From Euwallacea fornicatus (lineage: Eukaryota; Arthropoda; Insecta; Coleoptera; Curculionidae): DNA of 64,000 nt. Shown piece by piece: positions 1 to 12,189 of this stretch; positions within the stretch are counted from its first letter, which is position 1, and the number at the start of each line of letters is the position of its first letter. The stretch covers positions 2,480,001-2,544,000 of the forward strand of contig NC_089569.1 in NCBI RefSeq assembly GCF_040115645.1, in the 5' to 3' direction. Made by a program: the position numbers and the translations under genes. The notes beneath the pieces are model-generated. The model ran no database searches, was not told where the DNA came from, and saw only the letters and a list, made by a program, of their open reading frames with translations.

Positions 1-100
1 ACGGCGTACAAAAAATAAGTTCATTACGTGCTTTACAGGATGTTTTATAAACAAATTCGTAAAAATCTGCACCAATAAAGTGTCTTTATTATTCAAGATA

Positions 101-826
101 TACAGGGTGTTTCCTAACTACGTGTAAAAAATTTAAAGGCGTAATCCTCGACTGATTTTGAGCCAAAAATGTCTAATAAACATATGTCCGCAAATGCCTT
201 GTTTCCAAGATACAGGGTGTTGAAATGTGACAAGAAAAAGAGATTTTATTTCCAAAATGACTCAATTTGGGTGTTTGAATTTTAGAAAAGACACTTTTTT
301 GGGGGAATGCTTTAATGATTAATTATAAGAACTGCTGAAAATGACCAACATTACTCATAATAATTACTCATCATTAAGGTTTGGTGGTTGGGAGCTTGGT
401 GGTTTGGAAACCTTTCCATGTAAATGCACCTCGCTGCCAAACACTTACCATCAGCAAGGCCATATTGGCCATTTCTTGATTAGTGTAATTAGACATTTGA
501 AACATTTTCAAAACTGAGGTATAATCTGATTTTTGGGACACAGTACTAAATACTTTCACTTTAGAGAGTAAAACACCAAAATAACACTGACTATCTTGTT
601 TATAGTAGTGGAAGTAGCAAAAAAACTAACAATAAACAAGTTAGTAAATACCACCAAACCTTTAGAAACCTTTAAAACTTTTTTCAACGTCTTTCAGTCA
701 ACACCCTGTATCTTGGAAACAAGACATTTGCGGACATATGTTTATTAGACATTTTTGACTCAAAATCAGTCGAGGATTACGCCTTTAAATTTTAATTTTT
801 TACACGTAGTTAGGAAACACCCTGTA
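101..826. mobile_element. Non-autonomous TIR element (MITE) nested in another element
   Basis: The ends TACAGGGTGTTTCCTAACTA (101) and its inverted copy ending at 826 define TIRs of about 130 bp. The TIRs run inward past a second internal TACAGGGTGTTG motif (about 211) and its inverted partner (about 700). The interior holds no recognisable coding sequence. It sits at a TA inside the left TIR of the 34-1565 element, so it inserted later. The mobilising transposase is unknown; the TA target and terminal motif suggest Tc1/mariner type, which is an inference. Confidence 0.8.
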
Positions 827-1207
827 TATGAAAGATTTTGGCTCAAGCAAGTTGTCTAGAATGCAATCTTACATCTCTGTACCAAATTTCAGAAATATAA
901 AAGTATTATTAGTAAAACATTTATAAATTTTGAATCATCTGATTCATCATATACTGAACATTTTGTAAATATTATAAGGAATGATAAATATCTAACGTAA
1001 CACATCAGATTTATAAAAAAAACTAATTAGCAATAGATTTACGATTTTCAAAAAAAAATTTTATGTGACCGTTACCCATATCCGCACGTCTTTGGAACCT
1101 TTCTCTCAAGCCCTTAAAATTGTTTCGAATATGTTTTAACAAAACGAAACCGGGCTTTGACGCAAATAGTCAAACGTTGTCATTTGTTTTTTTTATTTAT
1201 CAACTAA

Positions 1208-1345
1208 AATTGGATTATTCGAAATGATCCAATCAATTGGCCTCCGAGATCCTCAGACCTTTCAATATTGGACTTCTTATTTGGTCGACTCAAACGATTG
1301 GTTTATGCCGAACCACTTCCCAATGATGCAGCAACGTTGCAGTAA
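1208..1345 (+). pseudogene. Tc1/mariner transposase C-terminal relic
   Basis: The frame from 1208 reads NWIIRNDPINWPPRSSDLS, then LDFLFGRLKRLVYAEPLP. This matches the insect Tc1/mariner signature around the third catalytic Asp (WPPRSPDLxPLDFFLWG). The Asp of the LDF motif is still present. The open stretch is only about 45 codons, upstream sequence is out of frame or missing, and a stop follows at 1343. It lies inside the TIR element at 34-1565 and is presumably the remnant of its transposase. Confidence 0.75.
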
Positions 1346-1565
1346 AGAATTACAATTTCTGTGAACTCTAACGATGGAAAATTGATAAAAAATAATTTTC
1401 TTTTCCGAAAAATAAAATAATAAAAATAAAACCCCCGAAATTGGGCACGGAGATGTAAGATTACGTGCGAAACCACTTTTTTTAGCCGCTTCTCTTCGTA
1501 TATTGAAAAATAAAGACACTTTACTTGTGATGATTTTTTCAAATTTGTTCCTAAAACATCCTGTA

Positions 1566-4500
1566 TAATGCGGAATCAACTCGTTCTTTGTTTACCATAA
1601 TTTTACGAGGAACGGAACTCGGCCACAAATGTCATTCGAAAATTCTAAAGACTCTGGTCTATCTGTCCTCTTGTTACGTCCATCTTGGGACACATTGTAC
1701 CTAACATCTGGGATGAAATTAAGAAACTCATGCAGAATAATAAACTGAAACGATTTATTTGACGAGCTGAAATATCTCGTGTTGAGCTATCAAAATCCTG
1801 TTCGGAATGGCGCTGATTTCCGGTCGTAATTCCAGGAGTGAGACGAAGGAAAAAATAATAATAAGCAATAAAAGAAAGGAGAAATAACGATATTTCGCGA
1901 CAAGACGGTGGTCCTCACGTTGCTGCTTGATCCTTTTCTGAAAAGAAAACTTTATTAAATTTTACTTTTACGAGCGCATTTTGTTCTGGTTTGTGTTATA
2001 TCCCCAGTTTCCACGGCTAATGAAAGTGTTACCGGTTCCATTTATATCCCCCGCTCATTTTTGCGCAGAACTGTCGTAATTTTTAAGGATAATTTGTTTC
2101 GAGGGCGAAACGAATTATACCGAATATTTTATGTTTCGCAGGAAAAAAGTTGTTCCGTCCTCTCGCTCCTAGAAATGATTACGCAGTTCCTCCTAATTGC
2201 CTAGGACGGAAGAAGCAGAAAGGAACGAGCGAAATATGGAGCTTATTTAATTTTTGAGATGATTACGAGTCGGAGAAGAGTCGGAGGAAATGGAAAATAC
2301 CGTTTAATGTAGTGGTTTTGTTATTTAAAAGTCGTGGAATGGGGACGTCCATTTCAATTTGCACTTTTATGCACCCCCGTGACGCACATCATTCATCATT
2401 AACAACACTACAGAGAGACATTATAACATTTCTCAGGACCATAAGGAGGAACAACTGATAAAGTTGCTTTCTCTTTTATTTTCTCGTCGGTGCTGAAACT
2501 CGATTTTATAGTTTTCAGTTACAGAAACTTTCCAGTGTCATCGTCGTGATATTAAATGTTCTCTGGGGTTACTATTTGCGAACCGTTCGCTTGGAATAAT
2601 TACACCTTAAGTTTTCCGCAGAAAAAGCAGGCAATTTAGGCTTGAGCCAAAGAAAAATCTAAAAACCACTGTGAACTTCCCATCGCAAAGACAATTGGCA
2701 ATCTTTTTTTTCCTTTCAGGTGGACCAGCCACGTAATCTTTTCCCCTAATTATAGCGGAGGAAATTAAAAGGCGATTACAAAGGGGAAAAAATCTAGTCA
2801 GCAGTTTTCTTTCACTGGCGGACAATAACACCACAATAGGCAGGAATTGGTTGGTTTTGCCAAGCAGAAATCCTTTAAGACCGCGGTTTTGTGTTGCCCA
2901 AGTTTTTAATTTGTCTCAGGCTTTTTTCGGTTCAATTGAAACGAAGACGAATCGCCATTACACACCCCACTCGTTGCCAGTTTTGAGAAACAAAAATCCC
3001 TCTTCTAATCACGAGTTTTGGCCCCCCTAAGCTGCTTCAAATGGAACAAAGACCGGAGCAAAAATCCTGGAAATAAGGTCAGCGTCATTTTTCAGGTCCT
3101 TCATTTATCTGAGTGGCAGCATCCCGGACTGGTCGTAATGCCATCAGGGAGGACGTCGTGTCCTTCTATTGCCCTGATCGCCTTTAAATTCAGCGGGTTT
3201 CTCGTCGAAAATAGAAAATGACTAGAGAGGAAACCGCCACCGTTTTGAGTCACATTCGGACCGTTGTTATGGCTAATAAAGTGGACGCCGTGACATTGCA
3301 GTTGGCCCGGAACGTGACTGAGGATAATACTTAGAGGGAGATTAGGGTTAACCTTTGAAATACAACCTTTTAAACAAATGGATCACCGGATTTTGACCAC
3401 ACAATTCGGGATTAAAATAAAGAAAAATAATGGAAAAGCTCAAAAGTTGGAACAGAGAGAGCGGAGGAATCCACTGGACCACTTATCTACTATCCACTGG
3501 GTGGTCCATTAATACTTTGCCTGCTGATGGCCTCACAGTCGGGTTGAGCAACATCACTGGCAGAAGCCGATGACTCAACTATTGAGTCAAGCGTTTACGT
3601 TATTGCGATTGTTACTATTCGGCTTCCGTCTAAGAGTGAGCATAATTGTTGTCGGTCTTTCAGGAAGGCCTGAATTCGCGTTTTCTCTTACTCGGATTTC
3701 AATTTGTTTGTGTAATTGTGTTCCCTAATTATTTTTGTCTTTGAGGTGTTTTTGAAATTATACTTATCAATTTTTTTGGAAAGTCTTTCGCCAGGCAACG
3801 CGGAAATCTGCAATAGGCATCTCACAAATTATAAATAGCGGAGGTTCGCAATAACATTCTATTAAGGACAAGAAAAATAGTTTAAAAATGTTTTCATTAA
3901 TGGAGCGTTACCCATAACTCCATTCGAGACCAGGGCCGTTACATACATATGAGGAACTTTGGATACGACCCTAATATTTCAGTAATTTTTCTCGTGCTAA
4001 GTTCGTTTCTGAAATATTTCATTTTTGGAAGATTTGCGCTGAAAAATTGAAATTATCACTTTTTGGTGGGCCGTAAAATAGAAACCCTTCACCCCAGAAC
4101 AAGATGACTGGTGTTGTCGTGTTAGGTTTTAGTGATCTGTTCAGTGGTGATACTTTTTAAATTAATAAACAAAGAAAAATCACTTGCTTGTGAATTTTTT
4201 AAAATATTTTTTAAGTTTTTCATTTCTGGAATTTTGGAATAACTTCCATATATCGTCTATGATCGTGACGTGTATTTTTAAAGAGAACTTGTGACTCGAT
4301 TTAAAATTAAAGACTTTTGCGTAGGTATCACTTTTCTCCACTTAAGGATTTTTCAACTATAATATGAAGAAGTGTCAAGAAATTTTGCTTAGAGCACCAA
4401 GAATTGTCAAGAGGTACGGAAAGTCATTTAAATAGCGAGCGTGCCTTACCCTCGTTTTAACAGAAATCTAACGTAGACGAGTTCTAAAAATTGATATTTG

Positions 4501-5272
4501 AATTAAAAATAATTGAGAAGAAGTGTTTATGGAAAACAACGCAAGGCTTTATGCACGCTCTAGAACTCAAAGAAATGAAGTAAATTCTGCAGGGAGTTTG
4601 AAAACCCCTTGGGAAACTAACCTGAATTATTCTCCTGATAGTGCAATAATTTACTGTTCTCTGAGGATTCACAGGAGAGAAGTTTTAAAGAAATTTACAA
4701 AAAAAATCCTTTGCTGCAATTTCATAAATTTTCAAGGTAAAAAATTAAAGATCAAAATTTATGCGATGCATATTCTTAGGTAATGCGAGTAACCTCTACT
4801 GATAAATTTGATTGATTAAAATTGAAAAATAATATTTAAGATTCTTTAGTAATCTGATGTGAAATATTTTAAAAATTCCTGCATAATTCAAATTAAATTG
4901 AACTAACAAAATTCTGGATAATGCTCCTAATATCTAACTCAGAAAATCGAATTTTCTAAGTTAGAGAAATAATTGACTTATCGTTACCAGTTTTCTGCCG
5001 CCCAAATGTGGATTAATATCAGCAACGCCCTGTATTATAGTCAATTATTACTTTGACAAAGCATAATTTTACTCGTAGTTCGATAATTTGGAACGATGTC
5101 ATGGGTATAGGCGATATGATTAATCGCCTAATGCATACATAGAGGCCCAGATACATAAATAGAGGACCAAACATCCCGCATAAAATAGTTAAAAATTGAA
5201 AGACATATTTTTCATAAAAATGCTGGAGCACGTCAAATGTTATTTTTAGTTTATTGACGTAACAAACATGTT
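1566..5272. other. Intronic/intergenic DNA, no gene recognised
   Basis: Mixed-composition DNA with short chance frames only. A CGCCCTGTA motif ending near 5034 resembles the right end of the TACAGGG-type elements, but I found no left partner. If the nephrin-like gene at 10-12 kb continues in this direction, this stretch is probably one of its introns. Confidence 0.5.
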
Positions 5273-5836
5273 TACAGGGTCACCCATGTGGTAGATAAAT
5301 GTACTTCTTCATTTCTTCTTCTGGAACCATATCTATATTATGACATTTTCGAGTTCTTTGAGGAATTTTGATCATATTTTATGAACTCACGGCAAAAATA
5401 TTTGCGCAATGCCGCACAGCGGTCTGCTAGATCGTCTGATTTCCCCCCTATGGATTTATTATGAAGTTGACTGAAATATAAAGTGTATTTAAATGAGCCC
5501 AACAATATAGAAGAGTTAAAATATAAAATTACTCAAGAAGGGCGGCAAACACTCCTCAAGTGCTAAGAAAAGTTCTTTAACTTAAGTCAACGCGACAAAG
5601 TTCAAACATTTAGTACATTAGCTTATGTTAATTCACATCCTTAGGTTTTAAGTATTATTAGTCCAATTGTCACTTTTAATGTTTGTATTTTTTCCGAAAT
5701 TTGTTCAATTTAGACGTGGTATGTTTCATGAAATATGTTTAGATTTTCTCAAAGAACCGGAAAACGTCATAATGCACTTGGGGTTCAACAAAAAAAATGA
5801 AAAAATACGTTTAACTACCACATGAGTAATTCTATC
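5273..5836. mobile_element. MITE-like TIR element
   Basis: The left end (TACAGGGTCACCCATGTGGTAG at about 5273) and the right end (inverted ACTCATGTGGTAGTTAAACG, ending near 5836) match inward for roughly 120 bp with indels. Shared blocks include TTATGACRTTTTC and GGTTCTTTGAG. No coding sequence is recognisable in the roughly 300-bp interior. The outermost bases of the right end are eroded, and it directly abuts the next TIR element. Confidence 0.65.
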
Positions 5837-5837
5837 T

Positions 5838-6562
5838 TCAGGGTGTTTCCTAAGTACGATACATAAATTCGGGAGAACATTCCACAGCTAAAGTAAAGGC
5901 AATTTTGTTATATAAACTATATCCCAAAAATGCTTCGTTGCGGAAATACAGGGTGTGAAAATTTTATTGTCTGAAATTTAATGTCTCACGCACAGATAAA
6001 TAAACGGTGTTGGTGACTAGGAAAATGTCGACAATTTCGTTACCAAACAGGCAAGTATACAACAAAAAATTCATATCTTCATGCAAGTATTTCTTCTCTT
6101 AAGAATAATAAAAAATAATAAAAAAAATTTAGCAATTTTTTTTTTTTATTTACTTGAAAATTGTGCGTCATACGAAAAAAAGGCAGGAGACTTTTTTCTT
6201 CCAAATCGAACACATAATTAAAAAAGGAACAAAATATTAGAACAGAACAGTGGCGTACCACATTTTTCCTTTAAAATATCCAGCAATTATCCTGCCGGCA
6301 CGTCACTGGTTACACAACAGCCACTGTTTTTAGCGTAAAATACGCATCATTGCTAACTCTCCAACCCCGCAAAATGTCATTAAAGTGTCTCAAGTAGATT
6401 CGGAAATATTTAAAAAATCGTAATTTTTTAAAGACATTTTCACACCCTGTATTTCCGCAACGAAGTATTTTTGAGATATAGTTTATATAACAAAATTACC
6501 GTTATTTTAGCTGTAGAACACGCTCCCGAAGTTATGTACCGTACTTAGGAAACACCCTGTAT
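5838..6562. mobile_element. MITE-like TIR element
   Basis: The TIRs are about 120 bp: TCAGGGTGTTTCCTAAGTAC on the left and its inverted copy ending CACCCTGTATA at about 6562. An internal CAGGGTGTGAAAAT motif (about 5950) and its inverted partner (about 6440) mark the inner TIR ends, the same architecture as the 101-826 element. The interior is AT-rich and non-coding. It includes a short CAGTGGCGTACCAC stretch at about 6249 that resembles the core of the 36-kb tandem repeat. Confidence 0.75.
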
Positions 6563-9500
6563 ACGTCTGCCACGTCCAAAAGTGCACGACTAAAAACAAT
6601 TCTTGACGTGGTCCAGCATTTTCTTGAAAAATATTTCCTTCCATTTTTAACGAATTTATGCACTGTTTCTGGTCTTCTCTGTATAATATATTAATGGAGC
6701 AGAGGCGATCAGCCCTAATTGTTCCAGTAATTTAAAACTCTGCGCGAAGAAGTTTCCAGACCAATGGGAAAAAATGTTTTTGATACCGCGCTTTTGTTTC
6801 GGAACAGGCGATGCCGGCAGGGGCCATATTTTCCCGTCACTTTTTGATTTGTTTTCCCTTTTTGCCATAAATTCATACAGCACGATTTACCCTCGCAAGA
6901 TATGATTAAAAACTCTTATCGGTAATCGTTCATTTTTTCTTTCCCTAAAGTTTTCAGCTTGGAGGGCTCTTTTGTAAATTATTATTTTTCTTTCCCTCCA
7001 AACCAACTTTGCGACACAGATAAAAGTTAAAAGCAGTTTATCTGTGAATTATTTTTTTTGACGTTTGAAACCCGGAATTATTAACTCTTCAAGGAACATA
7101 AATGAAATTTAGGTTTTTAAGGGTTGTAACATATTTTCCGGTGCTAATTCGATCAATTATGCTCGTGTTAAAGAGCGAACAGGTTTTATGTGGGCACGGC
7201 AGCGACCCATCCTAATTAAGGCAGCCGAGTGGACACAGGACACTAATGGCGATTTCAATTTGTGCCCTGACGAATGTCGGACCTGAAAGGACAAAGGGCG
7301 GAAAAATTAAAGGTTGTTTCTGGCCACAGTAATATGTAACTAAAAAGAGGTCAATTAAATCCCCTAGGTAATAAGAGGTTTCCACACCACCTACATTAAT
7401 AAGATTTACGTTCTACGGAGAAGATATTATTAGGAGGAATTTGATTGCTTGTCACGCTTATAATGTAACATGTGTAATCTTCCCACGAAATCGCAACACC
7501 GTTTCAGTATTGATTCGCCGATTAATTATTATTGTGCGATCACCTGGTAAGTTTGTTCTATAGAACAGAGCTGCGACATTTTAGATTGACGAGTTTGGTG
7601 AATCATGCTAAGTTGTGATTACGCATCCTCTTCTGCTCAATTACGCGTTCTCAAAATTATACATAAAACTTGTGTGATTGGAGGCTCAACTGGAGCGATT
7701 TAAAAATAGCAAAAATATGTATCGAAATGACTCGTGAGTACGAAATTAAAAGTCGAGCGTTACGGGGCCACGGAACGCTTATGGAGCCCGACTAGGTACC
7801 TCTCCCCTTCGGACAATTTTCGATCAGTTGTTTTTCGGTTTAAGTCATATGGAACCTACATTGACAATGGATCCCTCATTTGAGGTCATGCAGCCTTAGA
7901 AAAGCATTTTTCGATACTTCCATTTGAGACGTTATGCGACCCCCTGTCTCGGAAACCAAAAGAGATTTCGCAAAGCGGTTTGTGTTGGGTAATAGAATGC
8001 CACATTCTCTAAATTTCAAATTCACGTCTAGAGAGTACCTACTAATTGCCTAATAAATGGAAAGGAAATTTATAGTCTGAAAATTACATGAAATCACCGG
8101 AGAAGTTTACCTGTAAATGAAAAAACACAGGACAAAGAAGTTATTTCTTCTTCTGAACCTTTTGTGACTCTTAATTGGACAGTCATTACCGAAGCAATGT
8201 AGAGCCGCAAATTACGTCAAAGAAAATGGGAAATATTTGTTCTTGTGTTGATCTAGCATTTTTCCGATTGCTCTCTAAAGCGGTTTTGATTTCTCCAATT
8301 CATTGCTCAATTAAGTCTGCAATTTCAGGCATTATATAATTGGACTTCAGGTTCTCAGAAGTCCATAAAAGTCAATAGAAAATTTCTTGCAAAAAGGGAA
8401 ATACTTCTGCAACAATGTTCAGAACATAGTTGTTGCTCCGTCTTTAGCTATCGCATCTTCAAATTCTCCTCCAGAAAGTAGCTGTCAATTTCTTGATAAA
8501 ACTTGTAAATTCAAGAATTATTTATGTAGTCTAGGGCTTCAAATTAGGTTAAAAGAAAATGGAAAAAGTCTGTTTTCAGATGGAGAAGTTAATTATTAAG
8601 CACGTGAAACACAAAGTTATTTTTCTTCAGTTGATCTCCTACGTTGAAGTTATTTTGTAGAAAGGAACTGTCAATTCCTGAATAAAGTCTGTAATCTCCA
8701 GGGTTGTTAAGAGAATTTTGAGCCCTATTATTGTGTAAAGTGTCGGGTAAGACTACGGAAACAGAAATCAATCGGCAGGAATATTAAATATCCAGTTCAC
8801 CAGTTCGCTCTCGAACTGTTCACGCGTTTTTGGGGATTTCTTAATCTCTAATAAACTTCAATTGTCTCTTCATTCGAATGTTAAAAATTTAGGGCCCGGT
8901 CACAGAAAAAATACCTTATCACAGGTTTCGTCGTTTGAGAAAAAATTCGATTGACTGATGCGAGGATTTTTCTCATCTTCGACCTCAAATAAATTCCGAC
9001 CTTTGCAGGAACTCGTGCTAAATAATTCACAAAAACTGTGTCTTCAATTCTGTTTGAAGGAAGCCATCAAGCCTCAAAAAGAAAAATGTAGAAGCAAAAG
9101 TTTCACAGGCGCTGTTTTAATGTTTAATCACTCGCTCGTCACTTAGTCGTGCCTCAAATCAAGAATGATTTTGCCATAAATTTTACATTAACCTACGCTG
9201 TATAGAGTAAATGTCACGAGACGCCTTTTCCTTTATGGCACTTGTGAATAATTAACGTGGTCGAAAGTTCTCTTTGATTTCCTTCACCGTCTACTTTTCT
9301 AAGGAAAAACCAGGAAATTCGTTACGTGAAATTCGTGAGTGTGAATTTGAAAAAAAGAGGTGTTCAGTTATCGATTCGATATTTGAACACACTAAATACC
9401 CACCTGCAAACGACACGATCTACCGGCAATTTCCAATTTTCTAGCTTCGATGCACAAAATATATCATTTGCGATTTGCGTTATCGATTTAACCTAAACGA

Positions 9501-9979
9501 ACATAACATAATGGCGTATGAAAAATAGAATAAAGCGTGCCAGATTTGCATTGTTCCATTTTGAATGTAATTTTTTATAATGCAGCCCGACATAGGGCCG
9601 TTTTTAACGAGGCTTGTTCAAAATTTTACATCGTAATTTAAATTGATTGCAGTCGTCGAAACGAGTTTTTTGATAATAACGTATTTGAATTGCGCCATGA
9701 ATGCATTAAACATGATTAGTATATTGCTGTTATGTACTCAACAAGGACATTACTTATAGTCGTGATAAATGCTTACGGATAATGAATAGGACAGGAGTGT
9801 CGCTGTATGGAATTTCTTTTCTTCAGGATCGGATGGTTACTCATGTAATAATTTTATTGATTAATTGGGTGTTGTTCGTGACATTTACAAAGAAAAATGT
9901 AACGGATACATGGAACTGTTCTTGACAGATACAAGTTCTTGAACATTCACGAAGTTTGAAAAATAGTTTTTCTACTTAC
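6563..9979. other. Probable intron of the nephrin-like gene, nothing recognised
   Basis: This lies immediately downstream (minus strand) of the exon at 9980-10159. I searched the minus strand for an Ig-type continuation beginning with two bases that complete a codon starting with T and found none. The open frames here are short and lack family signatures. Confidence 0.45.
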
Positions 9980-10159
9980 AGATAACCGTGAGTCTGGAAT
10001 ATCCCCGGATGGCCTTGTGCATTTTGGAGGGCCCAACTTGGCACTGAAATTCCCCATCGTCCTCAAGGGAAACGTTGCTTATCCGCAAGTTGTAGACGCC
10101 ATTCCTGCGCTCCCCGATAACCGAATATCTGGGAAACCCCGTGATGACCGAGGAAAATC
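9980..10159 (-). CDS. Nephrin/Sns/Hibris-like receptor, exon with second half of Ig domain 1
   Basis: This 180-bp internal exon of a cell-surface Ig-superfamily adhesion receptor has an acceptor reading TTTTGCAG|GA and a donor reading TCT|GTAAGTAG. It encodes 59 full codons. FPRYSVIGERRNGVYNLRIS starts at exon residue 8 and is followed by LEDDGEFQCQVGP. The DDGEFQC stretch is the D-x-G-x-Y/F-x-C motif of an Ig F strand, and Cys39 should pair with the Cys in the upstream exon. The RYSVIG and FQCQVGP wording is typical of the first Ig domain in the nephrin, Sns and Hibris group, which mediates myoblast fusion and nephrocyte or eye cell adhesion in insects. The start phase (two bases) completes the Gly codon begun by the exon at 12028-12189. 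The exon ends after one base of a codon, so more exons must follow. Which paralogue it is (sns, hbs or another) cannot be settled here. Confidence 0.9.
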
Positions 10160-12027
10160 CTGCAAAAGAGCTCTAATCAGTTACCGAATTTCCCATGGAC
10201 GTTAGAAAATTTGCGGATCTTGCCCATTTCTAATGAGAGAAACACTTAAATAATTAAGGGCTATCGATGATCGCAGGGGTGGCTAACGGCCAGTCTCGAG
10301 GGTCAAGCGTAATGAGGCGAGAGCACCTATTCACTTTAGGTAATCCACTAAAAGCTGCTTTATTAGCGGTATAATGACTATTGCTCTAGTTTGAAATCTG
10401 ACCCGCAGAAAATGGACTGTCCCACGTAAATCCAAGGGAGGAAAACCGTTCCATGCAACGTAAGAATAAAATTAGAAGAAATTACCCACCCTCGCCGTTT
10501 GACGGCACATTCAAACTGAACACACAATCGTTCCTTCCTGAAAACTTCAAGGAAAACTCCCTTTGTCCTCGGACTTCTTTTTCGCCCTTTTCGCAAGAGA
10601 ATTTCTCAGCATAATGGACTGTGAGCGATTATAGGGGAAAACACCAAGACGGAGACGAGATACGTGTTTAAAAATATTATAGAGGGTATCGCTCCTAATA
10701 CATTAAACAATCAATTAAGACCACTGTGACAAACTACGAATGTTATTTTTGTCGTAATTTATCATTCTTGTGGAAAAATAGTTTAGCCTCGGGGCTCAGA
10801 ACTATGTTCCCAACGGTTTAAAATATGAATTTCGCTAATATTTTACCCTGACATTGCTGACAATTTATCAAGACGTGGCGGCAAAGAAATTGGCAGCGAT
10901 GATTATGCAAAATCTCCCTTGCGCGATAGGTTTTGCTGGTCTTTCATTATTATGCCCCTTTTTAAGGGAAGCAATTCGAGAAAATTGATTTTTGCGAGCT
11001 ACATGTGAATGCGTACGAAGAAATCACTTAAATATCAGGATGGAGTATAGCAAAAGCGATTTCCAGATGTTCCATATGCGAGGAATTAGAGGCAGAAGCA
11101 TCGAGTCAAAGGATAAATAAACCAAAGAGGAAACCCAACAATTATTTTCAGAGTATTAGAGTTTTCCACAAGTCTGTTTGTACGCTCTGATCGCCTGCAG
11201 AAATACAGAAGCAAAATTACGATTTTCCCATAATTTATTACTGCTCAAAGAAAGCTCAACACTGGTAAGTGGCCAAAGCTCACCATTTTTTCTCCGACGT
11301 TTTCGAGTGCTAATCTGAGCAATGACCTTTAATTTACTAAAATGTTACGCTTTGTTCTCGCAGACTTTAATTGCCGGCACAACGTTAATTCCAGAATAAC
11401 TTCAGGATACTGCTTTGGGGCCTGTAAGACGCGATTTCCAGAAGATACAGAGGCAAACAAATCCCTTCCGAGGGGTAATTTGGCGCCAATCAAGAGTTAC
11501 AAATTTGAATAAGTTGTTAGAATGAACTCGAAAATCAGAATTTCACGAAGAAAAAGAAAACGAAATAACCGGCCATACTAACAATCCAACAAACGATATT
11601 GGAGCATTTCTCACATCACTATGAATCTCGGATCACATAATATTTGTGTGCATAGCATGAGGACCCCAATTCAATTCACGAAAAAGCCATAGATGATGAT
11701 AATTACACTTAAGAACTCACTTTATCCAAGAGAAGGTTGGAGACAAGAAATGAATAATTTAAAAAAAAAACGGAAACGTTGAGAACGTCGACACCCTAGG
11801 AACTGTCGAGTTTAGAAAACATGATTCGTCGAGAATATCAGGCATAGAGAGAACTGCTGGAGATGCTAAATAATATATCACTATCCAGCAGTCCACGAAA
11901 CTGAATATATTTCCATGCGCTCTCTGATTCACACATTCTCGGGAATACCCTTGTGTCCATTTTGCTCAGCTACGTCTCGTGAGTCAAAAAGAACACCAAA
12001 GGTGTGGGAATCTTGGCGCTTTCTTAC
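10160..12027 (-). other. Intron inside Ig domain 1 of the nephrin-like gene
   Basis: This 1.87-kb GT-AG intron separates the two Ig-domain-1 exons. Its donor on the minus strand is TTAG|GTAAGAA and its acceptor is TTTTGCAG. It is a phase-1 intron between Leu and Gly codons. I saw no transposon or other feature inside. Confidence 0.85.
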
Positions 12028-12189
12028 CTAAAGCGTATCCGTCCTTCGTCCATTGAACAGCACCTGCCAAATTGGACACTTCGCAGGCCAAAGTGACTTC
12101 TTGTCCTTCGGGGACAGTCGCATTTGTGGGCTGCCTTCTGAAGAATTGTTGCGTTGATAGCGCGGATACGGTTTGAGCAAGGAGATAAA
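12028..12189 (-). CDS. Nephrin/Sns/Hibris-like receptor, exon with end of signal peptide and first half of Ig domain 1
   Basis: This 162-bp exon has acceptor TTTTTCAG|TT and donor TTAG|GTAAGAA. It encodes 53 full codons. It opens with YLLAQTVSALSTQ, a hydrophobic stretch with small residues like the end of a signal peptide. This is followed by QFFRRQPTNATVPEGQEVTL and then ACEV with the B-strand Cys at exon residue 35. The C-strand motif AVQWTKDGYAL has its Trp at residue 46. These features and the continuation in the next exon are characteristic of the N-terminal Ig domain of Sns/Hibris/nephrin receptors. The start Met is in an upstream exon that must end after one base of a codon. I did not find that exon, and it could be tens of kilobases away. 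NAT is a potential N-glycosylation site. Confidence 0.9.
   Translation of the reverse strand, partial: FISLLKPYPRYQRNNSSEGSPQMRLSPKDKKSLWPAKCPIWQVLFNGRRTDTL

Larger units (their letters stand above)
34..1565 (+). mobile_element. Tc1/mariner-like TIR transposon relic (outer element)
   Basis: The left end (TACAGGATGTTTTATAAAC at 34) and the right end (reverse complement TACAGGATGTTTTAGGAAC, ending 1565) are inverted copies. The similarity continues inward for about 160 bp, for example around the motif CTTACATCTCYGTRCC at about 869 and, inverted, at about 1450. The left TIR is interrupted at 101 by a second element (101-826) and resumes at about 827. Both ends carry TA, the target dinucleotide of Tc1/mariner elements. 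The interior keeps a degenerate transposase C-terminus on the plus strand. The element is inactive because most of its coding region is gone. Confidence 0.75.

Noticed and set aside
10017..10205. 62-codon plus-strand frame
   Set aside because: It is the antisense shadow of the nephrin-like exon at 9980-10159.
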